This document shows, piece after piece, positions 9,016 through 16,648 of a stretch of 59,184 nucleotides of DNA. The notes below the pieces were generated by a model. That model was not told the DNA's origin. It searched no databases and saw only the letters and a program-made list of their open reading frames with translations. A program made the position numbers and the translations under genes. Source of the stretch: Caulobacter sp. (GTDB lineage Bacteria > Pseudomonadota > Alphaproteobacteria > Caulobacterales > Caulobacteraceae); the NCBI GenBank assembly GCA_028291055.1, contig JAQGIP010000052.1, forward strand, positions 1 through 59,184, written 5' to 3'. Positions within the stretch are counted from its first letter, which is position 1. Every line of letters starts with the position of its first letter.

Positions 9016-9438
9016 ATGACGACCCGCACCCTGCTCTTCGACAGCCCCTTCCTGTTGGGCTTCGAGCATACCCGCAACCTGATCGAACGCGCCGCCAAGG
9101 CCGCCACGGAGGGCTATCCGCCCTACAATGTGGAAGCCCGGGACGGCGGCGGTGTGCGCATCACCCTGGCGGTGGCCGGCTTTTCGCCGGACCAGCTGGA
9201 GGTGAGTGTCGAGGGCAGCCAGCTGACCGTCGCAGGACGGCGTGACGCGCCGGCCTCCGACGGTGACCGGGCCTTCCTGCATCGGGGTATCGCGGCCCGA
9301 GGGTTCCTGCGCGCCTTCGTGCTGGCCGACGGCATGGAGGTGGAGGCGGCGACCCTCGAACACGGCCTGCTGCATGTGGATCTGAGCCGCCCGGACCCGG
9401 AATATCCGGTCAAGCGGATCCCCATCCGGACAGCGTGA
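9016..9438 (+). CDS. Hsp20/alpha-crystallin family small heat shock protein
   Basis: 140-residue ATP-independent chaperone that holds unfolding proteins. The alpha-crystallin domain spans about residues 30-130: YNVEARDGGGVRITLAVAGF, LEVSVEGSQLTVAGRR, the RGFLRAFVLADGMEVEAA segment, and HGLLHVDLSRPDPE. The C-terminal VKRIPI carries the I-x-I type oligomerisation motif. I chose ATG at 9016 (MTTRTLLFDSPF, typical of IbpA-type proteins) with GAGGACCA upstream. It precedes a DUF1150 gene, a pairing common in alphaproteobacteria. Confidence 0.92.
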   Translation: MTTRTLLFDSPFLLGFEHTRNLIERAAKAATEGYPPYNVEARDGGGVRITLAVAGFSPDQLEVSVEGSQLTVAGRRDAPASDGDRAFLHRGIAARGFLRAFVLADGMEVEAATLEHGLLHVDLSRPDPEYPVKRIPIRTA

Positions 9439-9521
9439 TGAGCAAGCAAACCCAAGTCGCGCAAAGGGCCGGCCGAACCGGAGGCCCATCGGCGCGTTCA
9501 ATGAGTCAAGGAGGCGGTCAA

Positions 9522-9773
9522 ATGACGCCACATCTACTGACGACCGAAGCTTTCGCCGCCCTGGGCGCGCCGGACCTGGTCTATGTCCGGCCCGTGAGGG
9601 CCTCGGAAATCCTGGCGGAGGCTCCCGCTGAACAGACGCTGGACCTGGATCCCGCGCAAACCCTCTATGCCGTCCACCGCGCGGACGGCGCGCGCCTGGC
9701 CGTGATGGCCGACAAGAGTTCCGCCGTCGCCGCCGCCCTGGCGCATGAACTGGCGCCGGTTTCGGTGCACTAG
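9522..9773 (+). CDS. DUF1150 family protein
   Basis: 83-residue soluble protein of unknown function. The pattern AFAALGAPDLVYVRPV ... LYAVHRADGARLAVMADK ... AAALAHELAPVSVH matches DUF1150, usually encoded next to Hsp20 in alphaproteobacteria. I chose ATG at 9522 because a perfect AAGGAGG at 9508-9514 lies 7 nt upstream. The frame is also open from an ATG at 9438 that overlaps the hsp20 stop (ATGA), so a coupled longer form cannot be excluded. Confidence 0.85.
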   Translation: MTPHLLTTEAFAALGAPDLVYVRPVRASEILAEAPAEQTLDLDPAQTLYAVHRADGARLAVMADKSSAVAAALAHELAPVSVH

Positions 9774-9780
9774 CAAATGG

Positions 9781-9963
9781 CTTTCCCTCCCCCGATTGGG
9801 GGAGGGTGGCTGCCGCGCAGCGGCAGACGGGTGGGCGGGCGCCCTAAGCGGCGCACGTAAAGCCTTGACCCGATCTATTCAGCACCGACCTATCGAGTTT
9901 AGTGGGCGCCTGCCCACCCGCCTCGCTGCGCTCGTCACCCTCCCCCGATAGGGGGAGGGAAAG
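9781..9963. repeat. 183-bp MITE/REP-like element with ~60-bp terminal inverted repeats
   Basis: The left arm (9781-9844) and right arm (9904-9963) are inverted copies of each other with a few mismatches and a small indel, both beginning CTTTCCCTCCCCC when read inwards. Each arm also contains its own palindrome: CCCTCCCCC/GGGGGAGGG around GATT on the left (GATA on the right), plus CTGCCGC-GCAGCGGCAG on the left. The 59-bp centre has no ORF. It lies between the convergent DUF1150 and ptsN genes, where its hairpins could also act as a two-way terminator. Confidence 0.8.
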
Positions 9964-9972
9964 AGTTACCCG

Positions 9973-10437
9973 CTACGCCGCCGACGAATGCACGTCCCTG
10001 ACCAGCAGCGCATAGAGGGTGTCCGGCGAGCGCGCCATGCGCAGCTGCTGGCGCAGGTCGGCCTGGCGCAGCAGGCGCGACACCTGGGCCAGGGCCCGCA
10101 GGTGCTGGGTGCTGGCTTCCGGCGGCGCGAACAGGGCGAACAGCAGGTCGACGGGCTGCTCGTCGATGGAATCGAAATCCACCGGCTGATCCAGGCGCAC
10201 GAAGACGCCGCGGATGGCGGTGAGGCCCTTCAGGCGGGCATGGGGAATGGCGATGCCCTGGCCCACGCCGGTCGAGCCGGCGGCCTCGCGTTCCATCAGG
10301 GCATCGAGAATGACGCCCGAAGGCAGGCGCAACTGACGGGCCGCCAGCTCGGCTATGGCGCCGAGGGCCTGACGTTTCGTCGATGCACTGAGGCGGGCGG
10401 CCACGGCCCCCCGATCCAACAAAACCCCGATATCCAT
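9973..10437 (-). CDS. ptsN: PTS IIA-like nitrogen-regulatory protein (EIIA-Ntr)
   Basis: 154-residue EIIA-Ntr, the terminal phosphoacceptor of the nitrogen-related PTS (PtsP-PtsO-PtsN), which regulates rather than transports. The phosphorylated histidine is in GIAIPHARL (His66); STGVGQGIAIPHA and PVDLLFALFAPP are standard family segments. Start ATG at 10435-10437. It follows rpoN and hpf on the minus strand, the conserved proteobacterial rpoN-hpf-ptsN order. Confidence 0.95.
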   Translation of the reverse strand: MDIGVLLDRGAVAARLSASTKRQALGAIAELAARQLRLPSGVILDALMEREAAGSTGVGQGIAIPHARLKGLTAIRGVFVRLDQPVDFDSIDEQPVDLLFALFAPPEASTQHLRALAQVSRLLRQADLRQQLRMARSPDTLYALLVRDVHSSAA

Positions 10438-10499
10438 ACGCTTTTCTTGAACTCGCTCGCTGACCGCCGACCCCGTACGGTCACTAACGCCGAACTGTG

Positions 10500-11147
10500 T
10501 CAGGCGCTCCCGTGCGCCTTGGCTCCATTCAACGATTTTGTGCGTTCCGGGTCGATCCAGCCGATGTTCCCATCGGGCCGGCGATATACCACGGCCAATC
10601 CGCCGTGAGCGACGTTCCTAAACACGATTGTTTGAGATTCGGTCAAGTCGAGTTCCATGACCGCCATGGAAACGGTCATCGTCTTCACCTCGGCCAGGGA
10701 TTCGGCGATCACCATGCCGGTGGGCGCCCCCGCCGGGTGTTCCGAATCGGATTCCCAGCCGTCGATGTCGCCCGTTTGAGCGTCCTCATCGTCGTCGGGC
10801 GCGCGCAGGGTGTAGTAGGCCGCCGTCTCGGCCGCCTTGGCGGTGGCCGCCACGGAATGGCTCTTCAGCCTGCGCTTGTAGCGGCGCACCCGGGTTTCGA
10901 TCTTGGCCAGGGCCGCGTCGAAGGCCGTATGGGCGTCGTTGCCCAGGCCGTGGCTCTGGAGCGCCTGGCCGGAGGCCAGCTTCACGCCGCAGTCGACCCT
11001 GAAGGAATGCCCCTCCTTGGAGACGACAACCTCGGCGTCGCCGCCGCGGTCGAAGTATTTTCCGATGGAGGACGTGATCTCGTCGGTGACCCGCTCACGC
11101 AGGGCATCACCGACGGCGACATGTTTGCCGGAGACCTGTACTTGCAT
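10500..11147 (-). CDS. hpf: Long-form ribosome hibernation promoting factor
   Basis: 215-residue long HPF that dimerises 70S ribosomes in stationary phase. The N-terminal HPF/YfiA domain (residues 1-100) has MQVQVSGKHVAVGDALRERV and the basic RVRRYKRRLKSH; the C-terminal dimerisation domain (about residues 150-210) has MVIAESLAEVKTMTVSMAVMELDLTES in part, and GGLAVVYRRPDGNIGWIDP. I chose ATG at 11145-11147 because the family begins MQVQVSGKH. It sits between rpoN and ptsN, as in many proteobacteria, and rpoN-linked expression is plausible. Confidence 0.94.
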   Translation of the reverse strand: MQVQVSGKHVAVGDALRERVTDEITSSIGKYFDRGGDAEVVVSKEGHSFRVDCGVKLASGQALQSHGLGNDAHTAFDAALAKIETRVRRYKRRLKSHSVAATAKAAETAAYYTLRAPDDDEDAQTGDIDGWESDSEHPAGAPTGMVIAESLAEVKTMTVSMAVMELDLTESQTIVFRNVAHGGLAVVYRRPDGNIGWIDPERTKSLNGAKAHGSA

Positions 11148-11260
11148 AGGCGGTAGCGAACGCCTCGCCAGGGCAGGTGTCAAGCAAGCACGGACACCGC
11201 CCCGAACGCAGTTTTGTGACGGAACCTTTCGACGTTATCCGTCGAGTACCTGACGCAACC

Positions 11261-12772
11261 TCAGACCGCCTCGCGCAGCACCCTGCGGCGCTCCACCGAC
11301 GAGGGGATGCGCATGGCCTCGCGGTATTTGGCCACGGTGCGCCTGGCGATGTCGACGCCGGCCTCTTTCAGGATTTCCACGATGCGGTCGTCGGAATGGA
11401 CGGTGGCCTCGCTCGCCTCCGCCTCGATCAGCTGGCGGATGCGGTGGCGCACGGCCTCGGCCGAGTGGGCCTCGCCGCCGGACGACGACTGGATGGAGGA
11501 GGTGAAGAAGAACTTCATCTCGAACACCCCGCGCGGGGTGGCTAGGTATTTGTTGGAGGTGACCCGGCTGACGGTGCTCTCGTGCATGCCGATGGCGTCG
11601 GCGACGGTCTTCAGGTTCAGCGGCCTTAAGTGTTCGACGCCAAACGCGAGGAACCCGTCCTGCTGGCGCACGATCTCGCTGGCCACCTTCAGGATGGTCT
11701 TGGCCCGCTGGTCGAGGCTTTTGACCAGCCAGTTGGCCGACGCCATGCAGTCGGAGACGAAGGTCTTTTCCTGGTCGGTGCGCGTCCCGCCGCTGACCCG
11801 GGCGTGATAGCGCTGGTCGACCAGCACGCGCGGCAGGGTGTCGGTGTTCAACTCCACCAGCCACAGCCCGCCCAGGCCCTCGCGCACATAGACGTCGGGC
11901 ACCACCGCATGGCTGGGTTCGCCGCCGAAGGCCGCGCCGGGCCGGGGCGTCAGGCCCTTCAGCTCGGAAATCATCTCGCGCAGGTCTTCGTCGTCGACGC
12001 CACAGACGCGGCGCAGGCCCGGCATGTCGCGCCGCGCCAGCAGTTCGAGGTTGTCGAGCAGCGCGGCCATGGCCGGATCGAAGCGGTTGCGCTCCTTCAG
12101 CTGCAGGGAAAGGCATTCGCGCACGTCGCGGGCCAGCACGCCGGTGGGCTCGAAGCCGTGCAGCACACCCAGCACGTCTTCCACCATCCGCACCGTGCAG
12201 CCCAGCCGCTCGGCGATCTCGAAGATGTCGGCGCGCATATAGCCGCCCTCGTCCGCCGCATCGATCAGCACCGAGGCGATGGCGCGCTGGGATTCGTTCA
12301 GCGTGGTGACCGACAGCTGCTCGTGCAGATGTTCCGACAGGGTCTTGGCGCGGCTGAGTCGGCCTTCCATGTCGTCGTCGAGTTCGAAGGAGCCGCCGGA
12401 TCCGGCGCGCGACCAGTCGACCTGGCCGCCGGCCTGTTGCGCGGCCTCGTCGCCGGCGTCGCCGGTGGCGCGTTCGCCGGGCGCGGCGTCGGCGAAGGCG
12501 TCGCTGGCGCCGCCGTCATATTCCTGGGCGGCGGTGGCGTCGGGGACGTTGTCGGCGGAAAAGTCGGTGGCTTCGATGCGGGCGCTGTCTTCGGGCTCGG
12601 GCTCGGCGTCGCGTTCATCACGCTGGAGCAGCGGGTTGCGCTCCATCTCGGCTTCGACGAAGGCCTCCAGCTCGACATTGTTCAACTGCAGCAGCTTGAT
12701 GGCCTGCTGCAGCTGCGGCGTGATGACCAGACTCTGGCCCTGCCGTATCTCAAGTCGCGGACTGAGCGCCAA
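11261..12772 (-). CDS. rpoN: RNA polymerase sigma-54 factor
   Basis: Sigma-54, which directs RNA polymerase to -24/-12 promoters and needs ATP-driven activators. The 503-residue reading starts at TTG 12770-12772 (MALSPRLEIRQGQSL), preceded by GGGGAGG at good spacing; an upstream in-frame TTG at 12844 would add 24 residues unlike the family. Region I has LVITPQLQQAIKLLQLNNVEL. Acidic region II spans about 55-125. The core-binding and HTH domains follow, and the RpoN box ARRTVAKYRE is at 476-485. In Caulobacter sigma-54 controls flagellar and stalk genes. Confidence 0.95.
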   Translation of the reverse strand: MALSPRLEIRQGQSLVITPQLQQAIKLLQLNNVELEAFVEAEMERNPLLQRDERDAEPEPEDSARIEATDFSADNVPDATAAQEYDGGASDAFADAAPGERATGDAGDEAAQQAGGQVDWSRAGSGGSFELDDDMEGRLSRAKTLSEHLHEQLSVTTLNESQRAIASVLIDAADEGGYMRADIFEIAERLGCTVRMVEDVLGVLHGFEPTGVLARDVRECLSLQLKERNRFDPAMAALLDNLELLARRDMPGLRRVCGVDDEDLREMISELKGLTPRPGAAFGGEPSHAVVPDVYVREGLGGLWLVELNTDTLPRVLVDQRYHARVSGGTRTDQEKTFVSDCMASANWLVKSLDQRAKTILKVASEIVRQQDGFLAFGVEHLRPLNLKTVADAIGMHESTVSRVTSNKYLATPRGVFEMKFFFTSSIQSSSGGEAHSAEAVRHRIRQLIEAEASEATVHSDDRIVEILKEAGVDIARRTVAKYREAMRIPSSVERRRVLREAV

Positions 12773-12888
12773 AACCGCCCTCCCCAGGCGTTCGAAACGT
12801 AAAACCTGGGGTGAGAATGGCGGCCATTGGTTAACGTCGGCCAAAGGCGGCGCCGTTCTTGCACTGACGCGCGGTCGAGCGAGGTGGC

Positions 12889-13536
12889 ATGGCCTATTTA
12901 CGTTGGCGGCGGTTCCTCGAACTGGCCGCCCTGGACCACCCCTGGGTGGGGGAGACCTTCATGCGCCGGGGTGGGGCCGGCCCGGGCGCGCGGCCCGCTG
13001 CCTATTGGGACCGCCTGCACAGCGGCGGCTACGACCGCCTGCTGAACTCCGAGCAGCGCCACCACCATCGCCTGCTGGCCGCCCTGGTCAGCGAATCCGT
13101 GGCCCATCCGCGCGTGCTCGACATCGGCTGCGGCGAGGGCGTGTTCCACGATAGCCTGCGTCCCTTTGCCCCGGCCGCCTATCTGGGCGTCGACCTCTCC
13201 GATTTGGCGATCGCTAAGGCGCGGGCGCGAATCACCGACCCGGCGGCGCGCTTCACGCTCGGCGACGGCGCGCGCTATGACGCGGGTGCGGAGCGCTTCG
13301 ACGCCATCGTCTTCCCCGAATGCATCGAATACCTGGGCGATCCCATCGCCCTGCTGGACCACTACGCCCGCTTCCTGGCGCCCGGCGGGGTGTTCGGCGT
13401 GACCCAATGGCTGGGCCTGAAGCCCCTGCGCCTCTGGCGGCAGGTGAAGGCGGCCGCCGATATCGTGGATGAGGCGGTGGTCAGCGCGCCCTGGGGCGGG
13501 GCCTGGCAGGTGTGGACCTGCAAACCGAGGGGATAG
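12889..13536 (+). CDS. Class I SAM-dependent methyltransferase
   Basis: 215 residues with an N-terminal helical lead (AYWDRLHSGGYDRLL), the SAM motif I VLDIGCGEGVFHDSL near residue 76, YLGVDLSDLAIAKA, the acidic LGDGARYD and motif II FDAIVFPECIEYLGD. Substrate unknown. The N-terminal pattern resembles methyltransferases associated with glycosyl/surface polysaccharide genes, but no such gene is adjacent. It is transcribed opposite to both neighbours, interrupting the usual rpoN-lptB arrangement. Confidence 0.82.
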   Translation: MAYLRWRRFLELAALDHPWVGETFMRRGGAGPGARPAAYWDRLHSGGYDRLLNSEQRHHHRLLAALVSESVAHPRVLDIGCGEGVFHDSLRPFAPAAYLGVDLSDLAIAKARARITDPAARFTLGDGARYDAGAERFDAIVFPECIEYLGDPIALLDHYARFLAPGGVFGVTQWLGLKPLRLWRQVKAAADIVDEAVVSAPWGGAWQVWTCKPRG

Positions 13537-13554
13537 CGCGCAACGCCTCTCCAC

Positions 13555-13593
13555 CTACCGTCATTGCCGGAACAAGTCCGGCAATGACGGTAG
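13555..13593. repeat. 17-bp perfect inverted repeat, REP-like hairpin
   Basis: Arms 13555-13571 and 13577-13593 are perfectly complementary around the 5-nt loop ACAAG; the core GTCATTGCCGGA / TCCGGCAATGAC is a dispersed intergenic palindrome type I recall from alphaproteobacterial genomes. It sits between the convergent methyltransferase and lptB genes, where it may serve as a bidirectional transcription stop. Confidence 0.8.
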
Positions 13594-13602
13594 AATAAGG
13601 GG

Positions 13603-14439
13603 CTAGAACCGGTCGCCGAGATAGACGCGGCGCACGTCGGCGTTGGCCAGCACCTGTTCGGGCGAGCCCTCGAACAGCACCTCGCCGGAGTGGATGATGG
13701 CGGCGCGGTCGATGATGCCCAGGGTTTCGCGGACATTGTGGTCGGTGATCAGGATGCCGATGCCGCGCTTCTTCAGGTAGCCGATGACTTCGCGGATATC
13801 GGCGATGGCCATCGGATCGATGCCGGCGAAGGGTTCATCGAGCAGCATGAAGGCCGGCTCGCTGGCCAGCGCCCGGGCGATTTCCACCCGGCGGCGTTCA
13901 CCGCCCGACAGCGACACGGCCGGCGCGGCGCGCAGGTGGTCGATGTGCAGCTCTTCCAGCAGCTTCTTGGTGCTCTCGCGGGCCTTCAGGTCATCGGGCT
14001 GGCGCAGCTCGACCACGGCGCGGACATTCTCCTCCACCGTCATGCCCCGGAAGATCGAGGCTTCCTGGGGCAGGTAGCCCAGGCCCATGCGGGCGCGCTG
14101 GTACATGGGCAGGGGGGTGATGTCCTGGCCGTCCAGGTAGATGCGGCCATAGTCGGCCGGGACCAGGCCGGTGATCATGTAGAAGCAGGTGGTCTTGCCG
14201 GCGCCGTTGGGCCCCAGCAGGCCCGCCACCTCGCCGCGCGCCAGGCGCAGGGTGACGCTCTTGACCACCGGGCGGCCCCGGAAGGTCTTGCCGATGCCGT
14301 CCACATAGAGGCCCTCGGTCGGGCTGGCCTGAGGCACGGCGTCGCGAACCGCCGCGATCGCGGTCTCGCCCTGCGCGGGCATGGCGCCGCCGATCGGGCC
14401 GACGTGCGACAGGATGGAGGAGCGGGGCGTGGTGTTCAT
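13603..14439 (-). CDS. lptB: LPS export ABC transporter ATP-binding protein LptB
   Basis: Cytoplasmic ATPase of the LptB2FGC complex that extracts LPS from the inner membrane. Walker A GPNGAGKT is at 76-83, signature LSGGE at 177-181 and Walker B FMLLDEP at 197-203, followed by GIDPMAI and ITDHNVRE. At 278 residues it is about 40 longer than E. coli LptB because of an N-terminal extension before YVDGIGKTFRGR. ATG at 14437-14439 is used; an internal ATG at residue 20 is the alternative. It follows lptC and lptA in the same direction. Confidence 0.95.
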   Translation of the reverse strand: MNTTPRSSILSHVGPIGGAMPAQGETAIAAVRDAVPQASPTEGLYVDGIGKTFRGRPVVKSVTLRLARGEVAGLLGPNGAGKTTCFYMITGLVPADYGRIYLDGQDITPLPMYQRARMGLGYLPQEASIFRGMTVEENVRAVVELRQPDDLKARESTKKLLEELHIDHLRAAPAVSLSGGERRRVEIARALASEPAFMLLDEPFAGIDPMAIADIREVIGYLKKRGIGILITDHNVRETLGIIDRAAIIHSGEVLFEGSPEQVLANADVRRVYLGDRF

Positions 14440-14459
14440 CGGCGGGGCCTTTAAGCCCG

Positions 14460-14975
14460 TTACTTCTGAGCGGTGGCGTCGGGATAGACCACCGCGCGGA
14501 CCCGACCGGGCGCGCCGCGGCCATGCGGGCCTTCCATCAGCACTTCCTTGGTGGCCACATTGATGGTCAGCCGCTCGCCGCGCGCGACGCTCTTGCCCTG
14601 AAGCACGATGACGTTGCCGCTGACCACGATGCTGCCCGAGGCGATGGAGTAGACGGCGTGGTCGCCGCGCACCACCTGCTCGGGGGTCACGTAGTAGACG
14701 TCGCCGTCGGCCTCCAGGCGGGTTGCGTCGCCGCAGCCCTTGGCGGTCTTGGCGGCGAAGGCGGTGATGGTGTGGGCGCGCAGCCGGCGGTCGTCTTGCA
14801 GGGCCTCGGCCTGGCCGCGGAAAACGGTCTTGCAGCTGTCGACCGACACCTGCGATTCGTCGGCGGACATGTCGATCGGCGCCTTCGGATTGGCGGCCGA
14901 AAGCTGGGCCCAGGCACTGCCCGCCGTAAGGCAGACGACCAGAGCGGCGCTCGCCGCGAGCTTCATCCCCGACAT
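14460..14975 (-). CDS. lptA: LPS transport periplasmic protein LptA (OstA domain)
   Basis: Periplasmic LPS bridge protein. The signal peptide is MSGMKLAASAALVVCLTAGS ending AWA; the OstA/LptA beta-jellyroll follows, with VRGDHAVYSIASGSIVVSGN and VLQGKSVARGERLTIN as family-like repeats. I chose ATG 14973-14975 because GAGG then sits 6 nt upstream; an ATG at 14981 is directly abutting the same GAGG. Two cysteines (near residues 47 and 81) could form a disulfide. It lies between lptC and lptB; 171 residues. Confidence 0.9.
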   Translation of the reverse strand: MSGMKLAASAALVVCLTAGSAWAQLSAANPKAPIDMSADESQVSVDSCKTVFRGQAEALQDDRRLRAHTITAFAAKTAKGCGDATRLEADGDVYYVTPEQVVRGDHAVYSIASGSIVVSGNVIVLQGKSVARGERLTINVATKEVLMEGPHGRGAPGRVRAVVYPDATAQK

Positions 14976-15011
14976 ATTCATCCTCGAACCGCTAGCGGAC
15001 CTCGCCCCTAC

Positions 15012-15656
15012 TTAGTGCTGATTGAGCCGGGCGCGAACCCCACCCTTGAAATTCGCGGTCTTACCTTTGTTGTCGACACTAAAGGAACCCGCCTGAACCT
15101 GGCCCATGGGACCGTCGGCGGCCATGCTGGACTTGCCCACCAGCTCGCCCTTCCTGGTGTCGACCAGGGCCTCCTGGCTGGCGAAGCGGTAGCCGGATCC
15201 GTCGTCGAGCCGCACGTCGCCGTTGAGGCGCAGCATGCGGTCGCCCTCGCGATAGACGCCCGTCTTGGCCATCAGGCGGGTCGGCGTGGGCGTGTCGTTT
15301 CCGAGCGAGACATAGGGCTCCTGCAGCAGCACCTGCTGCTGGTCGTTGGGATCGCGCGACGCCTCCTTGGCCGACAACACGAAGGCGCGGCCCTTGCTGT
15401 CGCGGCCCTGGAAGCGGGGATTGACCATGTGGATGGAGCCCAGGGCGTCCTTGAGCACCTTGCTGGGCGCCAGGATGCCGGACAGGGCCACCGCGCCGAT
15501 CATGGTGATGACGATGATGCCCATCGCCACGGGCAGGACGCGGCGCAGCACCTTGATGGCGCGCGAATGGCGCCGCCACCGCGCGAAGTCGGCGGTGCGC
15601 GGGCCGGCCGGCAGCGCTTCGGGGTTGATCGGCGGATGGCCGTCGGCGGCGCTCAT
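15012..15656 (-). CDS. lptC: LPS export system protein LptC
   Basis: Single-pass inner-membrane protein that passes LPS from LptBFG to LptA. A cytoplasmic N-terminus of ~38 residues is followed by one membrane helix (VLPVAMGIIVITMIGAVAL) and a periplasmic OstA-like jellyroll (NPRFQGRDSKGRAFVLSAKEA, GVYREGDRMLRLNGDV). 214 residues, start ATG at 15654-15656. Placement upstream of lptA-lptB and downstream of rnd is the common alphaproteobacterial order. Confidence 0.92.
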   Translation of the reverse strand: MSAADGHPPINPEALPAGPRTADFARWRRHSRAIKVLRRVLPVAMGIIVITMIGAVALSGILAPSKVLKDALGSIHMVNPRFQGRDSKGRAFVLSAKEASRDPNDQQQVLLQEPYVSLGNDTPTPTRLMAKTGVYREGDRMLRLNGDVRLDDGSGYRFASQEALVDTRKGELVGKSSMAADGPMGQVQAGSFSVDNKGKTANFKGGVRARLNQH

Positions 15657-15679
15657 GGCGCGTGCCTCCTGAAGGGGCC

Positions 15680-16297
15680 CTAGCTGTGGGCGAAGATATC
15701 CACCTCTTCCCAGCCGGCCAGGTCAAGGATGGCGCGGTGGGGCAGATAGGCGAAGGCGGCCTTGGCCAGTTCCATGCGGCCCTCGCGCACCAGCATGGCG
15801 TCGAGCCGGATGCGCAGGGCGTGCAGGTGCAGCACGTCGCTGGCGGCATAGGCCAGCTGCTCGGGCGAAAGCGTCGGCGAGCCCCAGTCCGAACTCTGCT
15901 GGGCCTTGGAAAGATCGACGCCGATCAGCTCGCGGGTGACGTCCTTCAGGCCGTGGCGGTCGGTGTAGGTGCGCGCCAGCTTCGAGGCGATCTTGGTGCA
16001 GTAGACGGGCGAGGTCGTCACCCCCAGGTGCAGCTGGAACATGGCGATGTCGAAGCGGCCGAAGTGGAACAGCTTGGTGACGCTAGGGTCGGTCAGCAGC
16101 TTCTTCAGGTTGGGGCAGTCGTAATCCGGGCGCGACAGCCGCACCACATGGGCGTCGCCGTCGCCGGCCGAGATCTGCACCACGCAGAGCGGGTCGCGGC
16201 CCAGGCGCAGGCCCATGGTCTCGGAATCGATGGCCACCGAGGTGACGCCCGCGAACAGGCCGTCGGGCAGGTCGCCTTCATGCAGATGATTGGCCAA
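15680..16297 (-). CDS. rnd: Short ribonuclease D-type 3'-5' exonuclease
   Basis: DEDDy-type 3'-5' exonuclease trimming structured RNA. The catalytic motifs are AIDSETMGLRLGRDPL (Exo I, D-x-E), FHFGRFDIAMFQ (Exo II) and YAASDVLHLHAL (Exo III, Y-x3-D). It has 205 residues, the usual length of the alphaproteobacterial short form that lacks the HRDC domains of E. coli RNase D. I chose TTG at 16295-16297 (LANHLHEGDLPDGLF); the frame is open to 16360 but the extra 21 residues look non-conserved. It precedes lptC by 23 bp. Confidence 0.9.
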   Translation of the reverse strand: MANHLHEGDLPDGLFAGVTSVAIDSETMGLRLGRDPLCVVQISAGDGDAHVVRLSRPDYDCPNLKKLLTDPSVTKLFHFGRFDIAMFQLHLGVTTSPVYCTKIASKLARTYTDRHGLKDVTRELIGVDLSKAQQSSDWGSPTLSPEQLAYAASDVLHLHALRIRLDAMLVREGRMELAKAAFAYLPHRAILDLAGWEEVDIFAHS

Positions 16298-16441
16298 GTC
16301 GCGAAGGCTCCGGAGGGTTGAATACAGCCCCTTACCTATAGGTCTTCTTCCGGGGCGCAAGCCAAGGGGCGGGCGCCCGGTAGGTATGTGGGGAGGCCGA
16401 CGAGCATCGTCGTCTCGAGGCGGTCTGATTTTTGGGGATTT

Positions 16442-16474
16442 CCGCCGGCCGCGGAACTAACTCGCGACCGGCGG
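16442..16474. other. GC-rich stem-loop downstream of tRNA-Leu
   Basis: CCGCCGG (16442-16448) plus CGC (16450-16452) pairs with GCG (16464-16466) plus CCGGCGG (16468-16474), with one mismatch. It lies 8 nt beyond the 3' CCA of the minus-strand tRNA-Leu and probably aids termination or 3' processing. There is no U tract on the transcript side, so I do not call it an intrinsic terminator. Confidence 0.45.
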
Positions 16475-16482
16475 TATCGGGA

Positions 16483-16569
<87 letters not shown>

Positions 16570-16648
16570 ACGCTTCCCGACACCGCCGGATCGCGAGAGG
16601 GGGCCTCTTAGGGCGCCGCTGTTTTGCGGTCAATGGCCTGTTGTTCGA

